64,000 nt of DNA from Christiangramia sp. OXR-203 (GCF_034372165.1 NZ_CP139698.1:186001-250000), one strand, 5' to 3'. Counted from the first letter of the stretch, positions 44,583 to 53,818 are shown. The notes: a model not told the origin generated them from the letters alone. Made by a program: numbers and translations.

Positions 44583-45029
44583 ATGCGATTTCTCATTATT
44601 TTTATGGCATTATACATTTCTTTTCAATCTACTGAAAAGCATAAAAATGCTACAACTTCAGAAACAAAAGAACAAAAACCGGAAGTAGAATTAAACATTT
44701 TCTCGGCATCATTATGCCTTGGAGATGAGCTTAATTTTGGAGACCGCCGAATAAAATTCAGGGAGATCATTTCAGATTCCCGGTGCCCCAGTAATCCTAT
44801 TGTTACGTGTATCTGGGCAGGACAGGTGCGAGTAAAAGTAGATGTCTATGAAAAGCGGAAGTTTGTTGGAAGTGTGGAATTTTCAGGTACTCGATCGATT
44901 GACCATCTTTTTTCTAATTCGAAAGAATTGAAGATAAGCCTGGTAAATGTCAAACCTTATCCAGTGAATCCCGGTATGATTCCTGCGGAAGATTATATGG
45001 TAAGTTTTCGGCTCACCGAAGTAATGTGA
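44583..45029 (+). CDS. hypothetical exported protein
   Basis: The N-terminus is a short hydrophobic signal (MRFLIIFMALYISFQ). The mature domain of about 125 residues has two cysteines in a SRCPSNPIVTCIWAG segment and looks beta-rich. Similar CxxxxxxTCIWAG segments occur in other flavobacterial proteins, but no function is known to me. It ends one base before the convergent small FeoB-associated gene. Confidence 0.75.
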   Translation: MRFLIIFMALYISFQSTEKHKNATTSETKEQKPEVELNIFSASLCLGDELNFGDRRIKFREIISDSRCPSNPIVTCIWAGQVRVKVDVYEKRKFVGSVEFSGTRSIDHLFSNSKELKISLVNVKPYPVNPGMIPAEDYMVSFRLTEVM

Positions 45030-45188
45030 TTAATCACTACAGCCACAACCGGAAACTCCGCATGCAGACGTGCTATCCTTCTTTTTGGATCCTCCAACAA
45101 AGGAAGGCTTCCAGATAAAACGCGTGACCACATAACCCAGAGCTATTAAAAAAGTAATTAAGACCAGTATTTCCTGAAGTATTTCCAT
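45030..45188 (-). CDS. FeoB-associated Cys-rich membrane protein (52 aa)
   Basis: This small gene reads MEILQEILVLITFLIALGY, a single membrane helix, then a basic linker, ending in a cysteine-rich tail (SACGVSGCGCSD). That layout matches the FeoB-associated Cys-rich membrane protein family, which accompanies ferrous iron transporters and may bind iron. It lies 35 bp downstream of feoB on the same strand, completing a feoA-feoB-small-protein operon. Confidence 0.88.
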   Translation of the reverse strand: MEILQEILVLITFLIALGYVVTRFIWKPSFVGGSKKKDSTSACGVSGCGCSD

Positions 45189-45223
45189 ATCAATTCAGTC
45201 GTTTTATAATTTTAAACTTACTC

Positions 45224-47326
45224 TTATTTCAGTACCTGGAATGCAATAAGTGCGACTACATAAGCAAAAGCAGTCATGATCACTAATTGTAAAATAGGCC
45301 ATTTCCAGGTGTTTGTTTCTCGTTTCACTATAGCCAGCGTGCTCATACATTGCATCGCGAAGGCGTAGAAAAGCAACAAGCTTATACCACTGGCAAATGT
45401 AAATAATGGACCGCCCAGGACAGGGTTGGTTTCTGCAGCCATTCGGTTTTTGATAGTTTCCTCTTCGTCACTTCCCACACTATAGATAGTTGCAAGGGTT
45501 CCTACGAAAACCTCTCTTGCAGCAAAGGAACTTATGATCGCGATCCCAATTTTCCAGTCGTAACCTAATGGAGCAACAGCAGGCTCTATTCCGCGTCCCA
45601 TGATGCCTATATAGGAATTCTTCAATTTATAAGAAGCAATTGCTTCTTCTACACTTTCATCTTCTATATTCTCGGTGTTCTCATACTGAGCGGTAACGAT
45701 CTCTTCAGCATTGTTAAAATCATCTCCAGGCCCGTAACTGGCCAGCACCCATAGAATTACAGAAATAGCTAAAATGATCTTTCCGGCGCCAAAAACAAAA
45801 GATTTTGTTTTTTCAACCACGTTGATCGCAACATTCTTGGCCATAGGAAGCTTATAATTAGGCATCTCTATGACGAAGTAAGATTTTGTACTGGTCTTCA
45901 ATATTTTATTCAGTAACCACGAGGAAAAAATAGCCATTCCGAATCCAAGCAAATAAAGTATCATCAATGTTAATCCCTGGTAATTGAAACCAAAGAAACT
46001 CTCGTTAGGAATTACGAGTGCTATAATGATGAGATAAACTGGTAATCGTGCGGAGCAGGTAGTAAACGGAACTACCAGAATAGTAATTAGTCTTTCTTTC
46101 CAGTTCTCAATATTCCTGGTAGCCATTACTGCCGGAATCGCACAGGCTGTTCCGGAAACCAATGGCACCACACTTTTCCCACTAAGACCAAAACGTCTCA
46201 TGATCCGGTCCATTAAAAAGACTACCCGGCTCATATAACCCGATTCTTCCAGAATGGAAATAAAGAGGAATAAAAATGCGATCTGCGGAATAAATATAAC
46301 AATCCCTCCAAGCCCGGGAACGATCCCTTCTGATATTAAACTGGTAAAGGAGCCCGGCGGCAGGGTGTTTTTCGTCCATTCGCTTAGCGAAGCAAATGCG
46401 GCATCGATCATATCCATAGGATAGCTCGACCAGCTATAGATTGCCTGGAAAATTAAAAGTAAGATTCCGAAGAAAATAACATAACCCCAGACCTTATGCG
46501 TTAGAATACGATCAAAACGAGAACGAAGATCTGTAGCCGCATTCTTGTCTACGGTCATAGTCTCCTTCAGCACACCATTAATGAACTGGTATCTTAAAAT
46601 TGTTTCTTTTTGCTGAAGCCTCTTCAGGTCACTAACAGATTTTGTGTTAAAATCTGAACTTCGGTTGATCTCACCACGGTTTATATTTCCGAAGTTAACA
46701 TCCTGGGTGATAACCAGCCAGAGTTTGTATAAAGATTGATTGGGAAAGGTCTTGCGTAAGTTTCCGAAGTATTCCGGATCAATAACAGAGGCATTTACAC
46801 AGGGATCTACCGTCATGTGCCGGTAATTGATGATCAATTCCTTTAGCTCATCAATCCCCATATTTTTACGGGCACTTACAAGCGCGATCTTAGTTTTTAA
46901 GCGTTCTTCCAGTAATTTTATGTCCAGGCTAATCCCCTTTCGATCCATCCTGTCTGCCATGTTGATCGCAAGAATGGTAGGAATTCCAAGGTCTTTGATC
47001 TGGGTGAACAACAGCAAATTCCGCTTAAGATTTTCCACGTCGCTTACTACAACGGCAACATCTGGATAATCTTTATCGTTTTTATTGAGAAGCAGTTCTA
47101 TGACGACATTTTCATCAACAGAACTGGCGTTTAAACTATAAGTACCTGGAAGGTCAAGAATATGAGCTTTTAATCCACGTGGAAGTTTGCAGATCCCTTC
47201 CTTTTTCTCAACGGTGATCCCGGGATAATTCCCAACCTTCTGGTTGAGTCCGGTAAGCTGATTGAAAACAGAGGTCTTTCCAGTATTGGGATTTCCTATT
47301 AAAGCAACATTAATTTGCTTTCCCAT
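45224..47326 (-). CDS. feoB: ferrous iron transporter B
   Basis: FeoB imports Fe(II) across the inner membrane. The N-terminal G domain has G1 GNPNTGKTS (about 11-19), G3 DLPGTYSL and G4 NMADRMDR. A long Feo membrane core follows, with the conserved cysteine-containing gate motifs VPLVSGTACAIPAVMATR and VPFTTCSARLPVYL. The 700-residue length fits. It starts 1 bp after the feoA stop. Confidence 0.97.
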   Translation of the reverse strand: MGKQINVALIGNPNTGKTSVFNQLTGLNQKVGNYPGITVEKKEGICKLPRGLKAHILDLPGTYSLNASSVDENVVIELLLNKNDKDYPDVAVVVSDVENLKRNLLLFTQIKDLGIPTILAINMADRMDRKGISLDIKLLEERLKTKIALVSARKNMGIDELKELIINYRHMTVDPCVNASVIDPEYFGNLRKTFPNQSLYKLWLVITQDVNFGNINRGEINRSSDFNTKSVSDLKRLQQKETILRYQFINGVLKETMTVDKNAATDLRSRFDRILTHKVWGYVIFFGILLLIFQAIYSWSSYPMDMIDAAFASLSEWTKNTLPPGSFTSLISEGIVPGLGGIVIFIPQIAFLFLFISILEESGYMSRVVFLMDRIMRRFGLSGKSVVPLVSGTACAIPAVMATRNIENWKERLITILVVPFTTCSARLPVYLIIIALVIPNESFFGFNYQGLTLMILYLLGFGMAIFSSWLLNKILKTSTKSYFVIEMPNYKLPMAKNVAINVVEKTKSFVFGAGKIILAISVILWVLASYGPGDDFNNAEEIVTAQYENTENIEDESVEEAIASYKLKNSYIGIMGRGIEPAVAPLGYDWKIGIAIISSFAAREVFVGTLATIYSVGSDEEETIKNRMAAETNPVLGGPLFTFASGISLLLFYAFAMQCMSTLAIVKRETNTWKWPILQLVIMTAFAYVVALIAFQVLK

Positions 47327-47327
47327 A

Positions 47328-47558
47328 TTAGCCTATTAATTCGATTTCTATAAGCAAAGCGGTTTCTTTTCTTATGGCCAGATGACTTCCATTTATGTTT
47401 AAATACATAGGATCATGGAATGGCGCAGTTTGAACAAGTTCTACTTCGTTTCCGGGAAGGCAACCCATTTCGAGCAATTTCAGGGGGACCATATCTGCAG
47501 AGAACTCTTTAATGATTCCGCGTTGGCCTCGCCTAAGATTTGCAACCGTCACCTTCAT
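47328..47558 (-). CDS. feoA: ferrous iron transport protein A
   Basis: FeoA is a small SH3-like cytosolic partner of FeoB. The 76 residues show the family pattern, with MVPLKLLEMGCLPGNEVELV in the middle and HLAIRKETALLIEIE at the end. It lies directly upstream of feoB. Confidence 0.95.
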   Translation of the reverse strand: MKVTVANLRRGQRGIIKEFSADMVPLKLLEMGCLPGNEVELVQTAPFHDPMYLNINGSHLAIRKETALLIEIELIG

Positions 47559-47585
47559 TTTTATTTAGATTGATTTTAAACAAGG

Positions 47586-47614
47586 CAAAAGTAATGGAAT
47601 TTGGTCCAATACAA
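47586..47614 (-). promoter_or_regulatory. candidate promoter of feoAB
   Basis: On the minus strand TACTTTTG (-7 box) is preceded by a TTG (47612-47614) with an 18-bp spacer. The start codon is 27 bp away. Confidence 0.45.
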
Positions 47615-47632
47615 AAGATTAGCCTTAATTAA

Positions 47633-48304
47633 TTAGCGATCCTCTTTCTTCAGTATTTCGATATCGTGCATAAGATCTTCTATGGCTTCTGGCTGGGTAC
47701 CGTCATAAAAACCTCTAATTTGTTTCTTTTTATCTACCAGCACGAAATTTTCGGTATGAATCATATCGTATTTCCCACCATCGCCGGTGGATTTAGTAGC
47801 CAGGTAAGATTTTCGAGCAAGATCATAGATCTGCTTTTTATCACCGGTCACCAGGTTCCATTTTTCATCGAGCACACCTTTTTCTACGGCATATTCTTTT
47901 AATACAGGAACGCTGTCTGTTACGGGAAACACAGTATGGGAGAGAAGTAAAATGTCCTCATCATCTTTGATTTTTTCCTGGATCTCAATCATATGATCTG
48001 TCATGATCGGGCAAATGGTAAGGCAGGTGGTAAAAAAGAAGTCGGCTACATAGATCTTATCATCATAAAAATCTTCAGTAATAGTATCCCCATTTTGATT
48101 TACGAGTTTAAAATCTGCGATCTTATGATATTTTCTAACAAACTGTACAGTAGTATCAACCAGTTCAGCGTTTACCATATCGGGTTGATAAACGGGTAAT
48201 CGCTCCTCAGGTTTTAGCAGAGTATAAATAACATACATGATGATTACCGAAAGAACAGCCAGTACGATGGCGAACGGTTTATAGCGGGCAAAGAACTTCA
48301 GCAT
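47633..48304 (-). CDS. SCO1/SenC-family copper chaperone-like protein
   Basis: One N-terminal membrane anchor (about 10-30) is followed by a thioredoxin-like SCO domain. The copper-binding CxxxC is visible in FTTCLTICPIMTDHM (about 92-96), and the distant histidine lies near YDMIHTENFVLVD (about 185). SCO proteins help build the CuA site of cytochrome oxidase. The 223-residue length fits. It precedes rseP divergently. Confidence 0.93.
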   Translation of the reverse strand: MLKFFARYKPFAIVLAVLSVIIMYVIYTLLKPEERLPVYQPDMVNAELVDTTVQFVRKYHKIADFKLVNQNGDTITEDFYDDKIYVADFFFTTCLTICPIMTDHMIEIQEKIKDDEDILLLSHTVFPVTDSVPVLKEYAVEKGVLDEKWNLVTGDKKQIYDLARKSYLATKSTGDGGKYDMIHTENFVLVDKKKQIRGFYDGTQPEAIEDLMHDIEILKKEDR

Positions 48305-48421
48305 TGGCGCAATTTTTTACAAAGTTATGGCCTGAGGCTCAATTAGTCCAATTTCTTCTGCGGAATTTTTCGCGGTTGCTTACTCGATCAAACTAAACTT
48401 TTCTAGAAGCTTTTAAAAACT

Positions 48422-48429
48422 TACTTTTG
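48422..48429 (+). promoter_or_regulatory. candidate -7 box for rseP
   Basis: TACTTTTG matches TAnnTTTG and lies 26 bp before the start codon. Confidence 0.45.
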
Positions 48430-48455
48430 TGCGATTTAAAATTTGAAGTTAGCTG

Positions 48456-49772
48456 ATGGATCCATTTCTAGTAAAAGCCATACAATTAATATTAAGCCTT
48501 TCCCTACTTATTGTTCTCCACGAATTAGGTCATTTTATTCCGGCCAAGTTATTTAAGACCAGAGTTGAAAAGTTCTACCTGTTCTTTGATGTGAAATTTT
48601 CGTTGTTTAAAAAGAAATTCGGGGAAACCACCTATGGAATTGGTTGGTTACCGCTTGGAGGATATGTGAAGATTGCGGGGATGATCGATGAGAGTATGGA
48701 CAAGGAGCAAATGTCCAAACCGCCACAACCCTGGGAATTTAGAAGCAAGCCGGCATGGCAGCGATTAATTATCATGCTGGGTGGTGTAACTGTAAATCTT
48801 GTGCTTGGTTTTCTTATTTATATGATGATCATGTTCGTTTGGGGATCTGCTTACGTAGGGCCAGATGAAATGCCAGATGGATTTGCAGTGATCGATGATT
48901 TTAAGGAATATGGTTTCGAGGATGGAGACAGGATCCTTGAGGTGAATGGAAATGAGTTCCAGAATAGCCTGGATATCAATAAGCATCTTTTTATGAGAGA
49001 TGTTCAGAATATTACGGTATTACATCAGGATGGTTCAGAAGAAACTATTGAGGTTCCAGAAGAAATTGGGACACAGATGTTTGAAAAAGGAGTAATGCAG
49101 CCATTTGTTCCAATTCAGTCTGCAGTACTTGATACGGTAATTGCAGAGCATGCAGCATCAAAGGCGGGTCTTAAAAAAGGAGACAGTATTATTAGCCTGA
49201 ATGATGTTGAAATTGGTTACTGGCACGAAATCGCCCCTGCTTCCATTGAAAACAAGGAAAAGGCTATTGAAGTTGTTTTTGAACGAAATGGTGAGATCAT
49301 GAGCACAGAGGTCACTCCAGATGAAGATGGATATCTGGGTGTTGGGCCAGCCTCAGAGATCGAGATAAAACGCAATAAGTACGGTCTTGGTGAAAGCATA
49401 AGCAAAGGTTTTGATTATGGCTATTGGACATTGAGAGATTATGTGTACCAGTTCAAATATGTATTTACAAAAAAGGGAGCTACGCAACTTGGAGGATTTG
49501 GAGCTATTGGTGGTTTGTTCCCGGATTACTGGAACTGGTTTGGGTTCTGGAATACCACAGCCTTACTTTCAATTATCCTGGCATTTATGAATATCCTCCC
49601 AATTCCGGCCTTGGATGGAGGACATGTGATGTTCCTGTTGTATGAAATGGTTACAGGTAGAAAGCCGAATGATAAGTTTATGGAAATCGCCCAGATGGCT
49701 GGTTTCTTCTTATTGATAGCGCTGGTGCTTTATGCAAATGGAAATGATATCTACCGCTGGTTATTTGAATAA
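48456..49772 (+). CDS. rseP: site-2 protease RseP (M50 family)
   Basis: RseP cleaves membrane anti-sigma factors and signal-peptide remnants within the membrane. The zinc motif HELGH is at about residues 22-26 and the second motif ALDGGH at about 385. Two PDZ-like regions lie between them (about 125-200 and 205-290). The 438-residue length fits. A terminator follows directly. It could act on the anti-sigma factor at the window start, but no direct link is visible. Confidence 0.95.
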   Translation: MDPFLVKAIQLILSLSLLIVLHELGHFIPAKLFKTRVEKFYLFFDVKFSLFKKKFGETTYGIGWLPLGGYVKIAGMIDESMDKEQMSKPPQPWEFRSKPAWQRLIIMLGGVTVNLVLGFLIYMMIMFVWGSAYVGPDEMPDGFAVIDDFKEYGFEDGDRILEVNGNEFQNSLDINKHLFMRDVQNITVLHQDGSEETIEVPEEIGTQMFEKGVMQPFVPIQSAVLDTVIAEHAASKAGLKKGDSIISLNDVEIGYWHEIAPASIENKEKAIEVVFERNGEIMSTEVTPDEDGYLGVGPASEIEIKRNKYGLGESISKGFDYGYWTLRDYVYQFKYVFTKKGATQLGGFGAIGGLFPDYWNWFGFWNTTALLSIILAFMNILPIPALDGGHVMFLLYEMVTGRKPNDKFMEIAQMAGFFLLIALVLYANGNDIYRWLFE

Positions 49773-49798
49773 TCTCTGCGGAAGAATTTATAGATACA

Positions 49799-49826
49799 AA
49801 ACAGTCCTTCGGGGCTGTTTTTTTAT
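49799..49826 (+). terminator. terminator of rseP
   Basis: An AACAGTCC/GGGCTGTT stem (one T-G pair) with a TTCG loop is followed by a run of T. Confidence 0.75.
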
Positions 49827-49950
49827 ATAATATCATCTGTAGAAATATAAAATTCATCATTACTGAAAATTTTATAGATCTGTAATTAATTGACTTTCTG
49901 AAGGATTCGTAATCGAAGTGAAATTCTTCGAAAAAAATCTGAAATTTGTT

Positions 49951-49981
49951 TTGACAGCATTTAAAAATTGATTTATATTTG
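49951..49981 (+). promoter_or_regulatory. promoter of tRNA-Asn
   Basis: TTGACA (-33) and TATATTTG (-7) are separated in the Bacteroidota pattern (20 bp after TTG) and lie 24 bp upstream of the tRNA. Confidence 0.65.
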
Positions 49982-50004
49982 CAACCGCTTTCAAAGCAAA
50001 ACAT

Positions 50005-50078
50005 TCCTCCTTAGCTCAGTTGGTTAGAGCATCTGACTGTTAATCAGAGGGTCCTTGGTTCGAGCCCAAGAGGAGGAG
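50005..50078 (+). tRNA. tRNA-Asn (GTT anticodon)
   Basis: The cloverleaf is complete. The acceptor stem TCCTCCT pairs with AGGAGGA. The D arm is GCTC/GAGC, the anticodon stem TCTGA/TCAGA with anticodon GTT at 50039-50041, and the T arm CTTGG/CCAAG with TTCGAGC. The 3' CCA is not encoded. It is a likely attachment site for the mobilizable element that follows. Confidence 0.97.
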
Positions 50079-50090
50079 CTTAGTAAAGAC

Positions 50091-50126
50091 AAGCCATTCA
50101 AGAAATTGAGTGGCTTTCTTTTTTTT
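50091..50126 (+). terminator. terminator after tRNA-Asn
   Basis: AAGCCATTC pairs with GAGTGGCTT (one G-T) and is followed by TTCTTTTTTTT. Confidence 0.7.
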
Positions 50127-50129
50127 GTG

Positions 50130-50149
50130 GGTACAACATAGGTACAACA
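50130..50149 (+). repeat. tandem GGTACAACA repeat downstream of tRNA-Asn
   Basis: GGTACAACA occurs twice at 11-bp spacing (50130-50138 and 50141-50149). It could be an integrase arm site at an element end. That is inference; no integrase is in the window. Confidence 0.35.
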
Positions 50150-50211
50150 AATTAAATCTCTTTCTTTATTTTTCTTTTGGCTATATTTAATAGGTTGAAG
50201 CAGTTGTTGCC

Positions 50212-50886
50212 ATGGAAAAATTTATTCTTAACGCCGGTAAAGCACTCGCGAGGTGGAGATCAGGAATAGATTATTTCCTGGAGGAGAAAGTACAAGGGAA
50301 ACCTTTAAACCTAATTCTTTTTATCCTATCTACTTACGCTGTCTTTGTTTTAAGCTTCAGCCTTTTCTTTGGTATTCGTTCTATTATTGAGAACTCCCTC
50401 ATTTTTCTGATCCTTTTTGGTATCATGCTTTTGATTCTGATCTGGCTGGCCATTTTTCACGAATCAAATAAACATGTTGAAACAGATCGGCATGATTTCC
50501 GGGTAGAACCCCTTAAAACGTCCAGGATACGTTTCGAATTGATCAATCTCGACCGGGAGTCTCAGAAACAATTTGTTAGGTTGATTAATGGAAGGCGGGT
50601 TAAAGAAAAAATCAATTTTACCATGGGGAATAAAAGCGGCGACTCTGCCAATCACCGTGTCCTCTTTGTTTTGTTTGATGAATTATTTGTAGGAGGGATC
50701 CAGGATCTCACCGGAGAACGAAAAAGTAGCTTTTTCAATTTGCTGATGAATTCATTTTTAATGAATCATGAACCGCTCAAAGAAAACACCTTAAAGACTA
50801 GTTTTTCCGCCTGGAAAAACGAACAGGAAAAAATCAATTCCCGGAATCAGCGAAAATTGATCAGGCAGGTCCTGGCAAAAGAGTAA
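50212..50886 (+). CDS. hypothetical protein with two membrane helices
   Basis: Residues 30-75 form two adjacent membrane helices (LNLILFILSTYAVFVLSFSL, then NSLIFLILFGIMLLILIW). The C-terminal 140 residues are soluble, basic and helical, with phrases such as QKQFVRLINGRR and LFVLFDELFVGGI. I do not recognise the family. As the first gene after tRNA-Asn it probably belongs to the mobilizable element. Confidence 0.65.
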   Translation: MEKFILNAGKALARWRSGIDYFLEEKVQGKPLNLILFILSTYAVFVLSFSLFFGIRSIIENSLIFLILFGIMLLILIWLAIFHESNKHVETDRHDFRVEPLKTSRIRFELINLDRESQKQFVRLINGRRVKEKINFTMGNKSGDSANHRVLFVLFDELFVGGIQDLTGERKSSFFNLLMNSFLMNHEPLKENTLKTSFSAWKNEQEKINSRNQRKLIRQVLAKE

Positions 50887-51009
50887 TTAAAGCGTGATTT
50901 CTTTCCTATCTGTGTTATCCTATTGATTTATAGGTATTTACTTTCCTAAGTTTGTCCTGTACAAAATGTAAAAGGCCTTTTACTCATTTTTAATTTTAAT
51001 GCTATCGTT

Positions 51010-51300
51010 ATGAATGAGCAAAGAGAAGTAGTGGGTTTATTGGAAGATATTAAAGTCTTACTTTCCCACACCAAAAAAGTAATGAATGTGGAGGATCTGG
51101 CTCAATATACCGGACTTTCCAAAAGCAAGATCTATAAGCTTACCCATTTAAAGCTTATACCAACCGGCAATAATCCTAACATCCGTCAGAAGTTTTTTGA
51201 TAAGGATAAGATAGATGCCTGGTTATTGGGTGAGCCGGATGTGTCCGATGAATTCCTGGAGCAGCAGTTTAATCAAAAATTGCTAAAGAACCGGAAGTAG
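51010..51300 (+). CDS. helix-turn-helix DNA-binding protein, excisionase-like
   Basis: The 96-residue protein has a MerR/excisionase-like winged helix (VEDLAQYTGLSKSKIYKLTH, about 27-46), followed by a RQKFFDKDKIDAWLL segment typical of this small-HTH group in Bacteroidota elements. It may act in element excision or in control of the next gene (primase/helicase), which starts 32 bp later. Confidence 0.85.
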   Translation: MNEQREVVGLLEDIKVLLSHTKKVMNVEDLAQYTGLSKSKIYKLTHLKLIPTGNNPNIRQKFFDKDKIDAWLLGEPDVSDEFLEQQFNQKLLKNRK

Positions 51301-51332
51301 GTTATTAAGTATTAATCCTAAATTTTTTGAAG

Positions 51333-52544
51333 ATGAAAAAGATATCCTATATCAGGGTGGGTACCTGTTACTATAAAATAGTACAAATACCCACCACTAC
51401 CGGAAATTTTAATGAGACTTTGGTTCCCTGGAATATAGAAACCCTTCGCAATGATCACGGAAAGGCATTTATTGGAACCATAAAAAAGTATGATGGCTTT
51501 ACCTGCCTTCCCGGACATAAGGAATTTAAACAGGATTGTTACGGATTTTACAACACCTATTCTCCTTTACCGCATATCCCGCAGGAAGGTAAGACCGAAA
51601 TGTCACTGCGATTCATTGAACATATTTTCGGAAGCCAGATGGAGCTTGGGCTTGACTATTTGCAGCTACTATATTCGAAACCGCTGCAGATGTTACCTAT
51701 TCTATGTTTAGTATCCAAAGAGAGGGTTACCGGTAAGACCACCTTTCTAAAATGGCTTAAAGCCATTTTTGATAACAACCTGACCTATCTAACCAATGAC
51801 AATTTCAGCAGCCAGTTTAATGCCGATTGGGCCAACAAACTTCTTATCTGTATTGATGAAGTGTTGTTCAACAAAGAAGAGCTTACCGAACGGATCAAAT
51901 ATTTAAGCACCACCGATTTTAATAAACTGGAAGCTAAAGGCAAGGATAAGCGCGAGGTGGAGTTCTTTAGCAAGTTTATTCTTTGCAGTAACAATGAAGA
52001 TAACTTCATTAAAATCGATAGTGAGGAAACACGCTTTTGGGTGCTGAAAGTCCCTAGCCTAAAAAAAGAAGAAACACATTTTTTAGAAGATCTTAAAGCA
52101 GAAATTCCGGCATTTCTATATTTTTTGGATCAGCGTCAGTTGATCACTAAACACAGCACCAGGATGTGGTTTAGCCCTAAAGAGATAGGTACGGATGCTT
52201 TGACAAATTTGATGCAGAATAACCGAAATCGTGTGGAAAAGGAACTGGCTAGCATGCTCTTCAGTCTAATGGAAACTTGTGAAGTGGACGAAATAAATGT
52301 TTGCCCCACGGATGCCTTACAGGTTTTAAACAGAACCCGTATTAAAACGGATTTAACGCAATTGCGGCAGATCTTAAAAAAAGACTGGAAACTGAGTAAC
52401 CAGGATAACTCCCTAAACTATCAGAAGATGATCATGTGGCAGGAAGGAGGTCTGGGATTAACTCCTGCTAAGGGACGTTATTATACTATTACCAAATCTT
52501 TTCTGCTGCGGTATTTTAGTGAGGAACAGAAAAGTGATGCATAA
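51333..52544 (+). CDS. SF3/D5-like primase-helicase family protein
   Basis: The start at 51333 (MKKISYIRVG) is preferred over a TTG two codons upstream. The ATPase core has a Walker A-like VTGKTTFLKW (about 134-143) and Walker B LLICIDEVLF (about 170-179). A sensor-like FILCSNNEDN follows. It probably unwinds the element origin during replication or transfer. The N-terminal 100 residues have no clear domain. Confidence 0.8.
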   Translation: MKKISYIRVGTCYYKIVQIPTTTGNFNETLVPWNIETLRNDHGKAFIGTIKKYDGFTCLPGHKEFKQDCYGFYNTYSPLPHIPQEGKTEMSLRFIEHIFGSQMELGLDYLQLLYSKPLQMLPILCLVSKERVTGKTTFLKWLKAIFDNNLTYLTNDNFSSQFNADWANKLLICIDEVLFNKEELTERIKYLSTTDFNKLEAKGKDKREVEFFSKFILCSNNEDNFIKIDSEETRFWVLKVPSLKKEETHFLEDLKAEIPAFLYFLDQRQLITKHSTRMWFSPKEIGTDALTNLMQNNRNRVEKELASMLFSLMETCEVDEINVCPTDALQVLNRTRIKTDLTQLRQILKKDWKLSNQDNSLNYQKMIMWQEGGLGLTPAKGRYYTITKSFLLRYFSEEQKSDA

Positions 52545-52547
52545 TTG

Positions 52548-52679
52548 ATGAACCAGCTGAATGACCGGTTTAAAGATCTTTCCGCCAGGAAAATCATCAT
52601 TCCGGGTAATTCGGAGGATATCACCAAAGAAAGCAGCCTTAGGTATTTCTTTTTTTTGATGAATGATGAGGAAATATAA
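52548..52679 (+). CDS. small hypothetical ORF (43 aa)
   Basis: It starts 3 bp after the helicase stop codon and encodes a hydrophilic start (MNQLNDRFKDLSARK) and an FFFLMNDEE end. The spacing suggests coupling, but there is no family match that I know and the length is short, so it may be chance. Confidence 0.3.
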   Translation: MNQLNDRFKDLSARKIIIPGNSEDITKESSLRYFFFLMNDEEI

Positions 52680-52798
52680 ATAAGACCAGTGATAACAACG
52701 CTTTTGGAGGGTCATCACTTTCGCATCGTTTTGTCATCAAAAAAAATGATGCGCAGAAGTATAATGATTTATAGTCATTGAATATTAAAAACAGGCTA

Positions 52799-53662
52799 AT
52801 GAAAAAAGAAAAAGAGATTGGTGTGACCTGCGAAAGAGCCCGTAGTATTTGCATCGTGAAAATACTCGCAAAACTAGGGCACTTTCCAAGCAGGATAGCG
52901 GAGAAAGAAGCCTGGTTTCTGAGTCCCCTACGGTCAGAAACACAGGCCTCTTTCAAGGTTTCTTTAAAATTGAACCGTTGGTATGACCATGGGCTTGGAA
53001 AGGGCGGAAATGGGCTAGATTTAATCGTAGCGATAAAGAACTTTTCTGTTAAACAGGCTCTGGAGTTTCTAGAAGACAATTGTGACTCTTTTTCTTTTCA
53101 GCAGCCCATTTTAAAAAAGAGAACTGCTTCTAAAATTGAAGTTTTAAGGACTAGAGAAATCGAACATGAGGCCTTGACCCAGTATCTGGCAAAAAGAGAG
53201 ATCCCTGTAAAAATAGCCCAGCCTTATTGCAAAGAGGTCTGGTTTAGCTATAGCGGCAAGGAATACTTCGCTATAGGATTAGAGAACCCCCTAGGCGGCT
53301 GGGAACTGCGAAACAGCTACTTCAAGGGGTCCAGCTCTCCAAAATCCTATACCTATATCAAAAGGAAATCTAAAACTTTATTAATTACTGAAGGCATGTT
53401 TGATTTTTTATCTCTGGCAATATTGGAGGAAGACCTGGTAAAGGCATCAGATATTATCATCCTGAATTCTCTGGCCTTTACCAATAAAATTACGGGACAT
53501 CTTACTAATTATGAGAACATTCGTCTATATCTCGATAATGATCCCGCGGGAGATCAAGCTACAGCGAAGATTTTAAAACTATTTAGGAGTGCTACCGATG
53601 AACGGAATTCCTTCAAAAACTATAAAGACCTCAATGAAAAATTAATGCAATGCAAAAAGTGA
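52799..53662 (+). CDS. toprim-domain DNA primase
   Basis: The start ATG at 52799 replaces a TTG at 52778. The N-terminal part (about 25-90, RWYDHGLGKGGNGLDLIVAI) resembles the CHC2-type region of bacterial primases, although the cysteine ligands are not evident. The toprim motifs are LLITEGMFDFLS (glutamate, about 200) and LYLDNDPAG (about 247). It probably makes primers for element replication or transfer. Confidence 0.88.
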   Translation: MKKEKEIGVTCERARSICIVKILAKLGHFPSRIAEKEAWFLSPLRSETQASFKVSLKLNRWYDHGLGKGGNGLDLIVAIKNFSVKQALEFLEDNCDSFSFQQPILKKRTASKIEVLRTREIEHEALTQYLAKREIPVKIAQPYCKEVWFSYSGKEYFAIGLENPLGGWELRNSYFKGSSSPKSYTYIKRKSKTLLITEGMFDFLSLAILEEDLVKASDIIILNSLAFTNKITGHLTNYENIRLYLDNDPAGDQATAKILKLFRSATDERNSFKNYKDLNEKLMQCKK

Positions 53663-53748
53663 AAACAGTATTGGCTACTGAATCTTATACTGAATTTGAT
53701 GATTTAGCTTGGGTAGGTTCAGGAGGACCAATCGCAGTTGCGGAAGGG

Positions 53749-53784
53749 AAAGCAAGATGTGTCATTGTCATGACAATCTTGCTT
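53749..53784. other. candidate oriT/relaxosome site upstream of mobC
   Basis: The arms AAAGCAAGAT and ATCTTGCTTT flank GTGTCATTGTCATGACA, and the 12-bp palindrome TTGTCATGACAA sits at 53765-53776. The site is 40 bp before mobC. The palindrome recurs after the mob genes. A 53-codon frame (53650-53811) crosses it and is probably chance. Confidence 0.4.
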
Positions 53785-53818
53785 TACTCCCGCAGGTCGC
53801 AAAGATTTTAAAAGAAAA

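Noticed and set aside
53650-53811. 53-codon frame between the toprim gene and mobC
   Set aside because: It overlaps the toprim end, crosses the candidate oriT palindrome and has no recognisable family, so chance is more likely.
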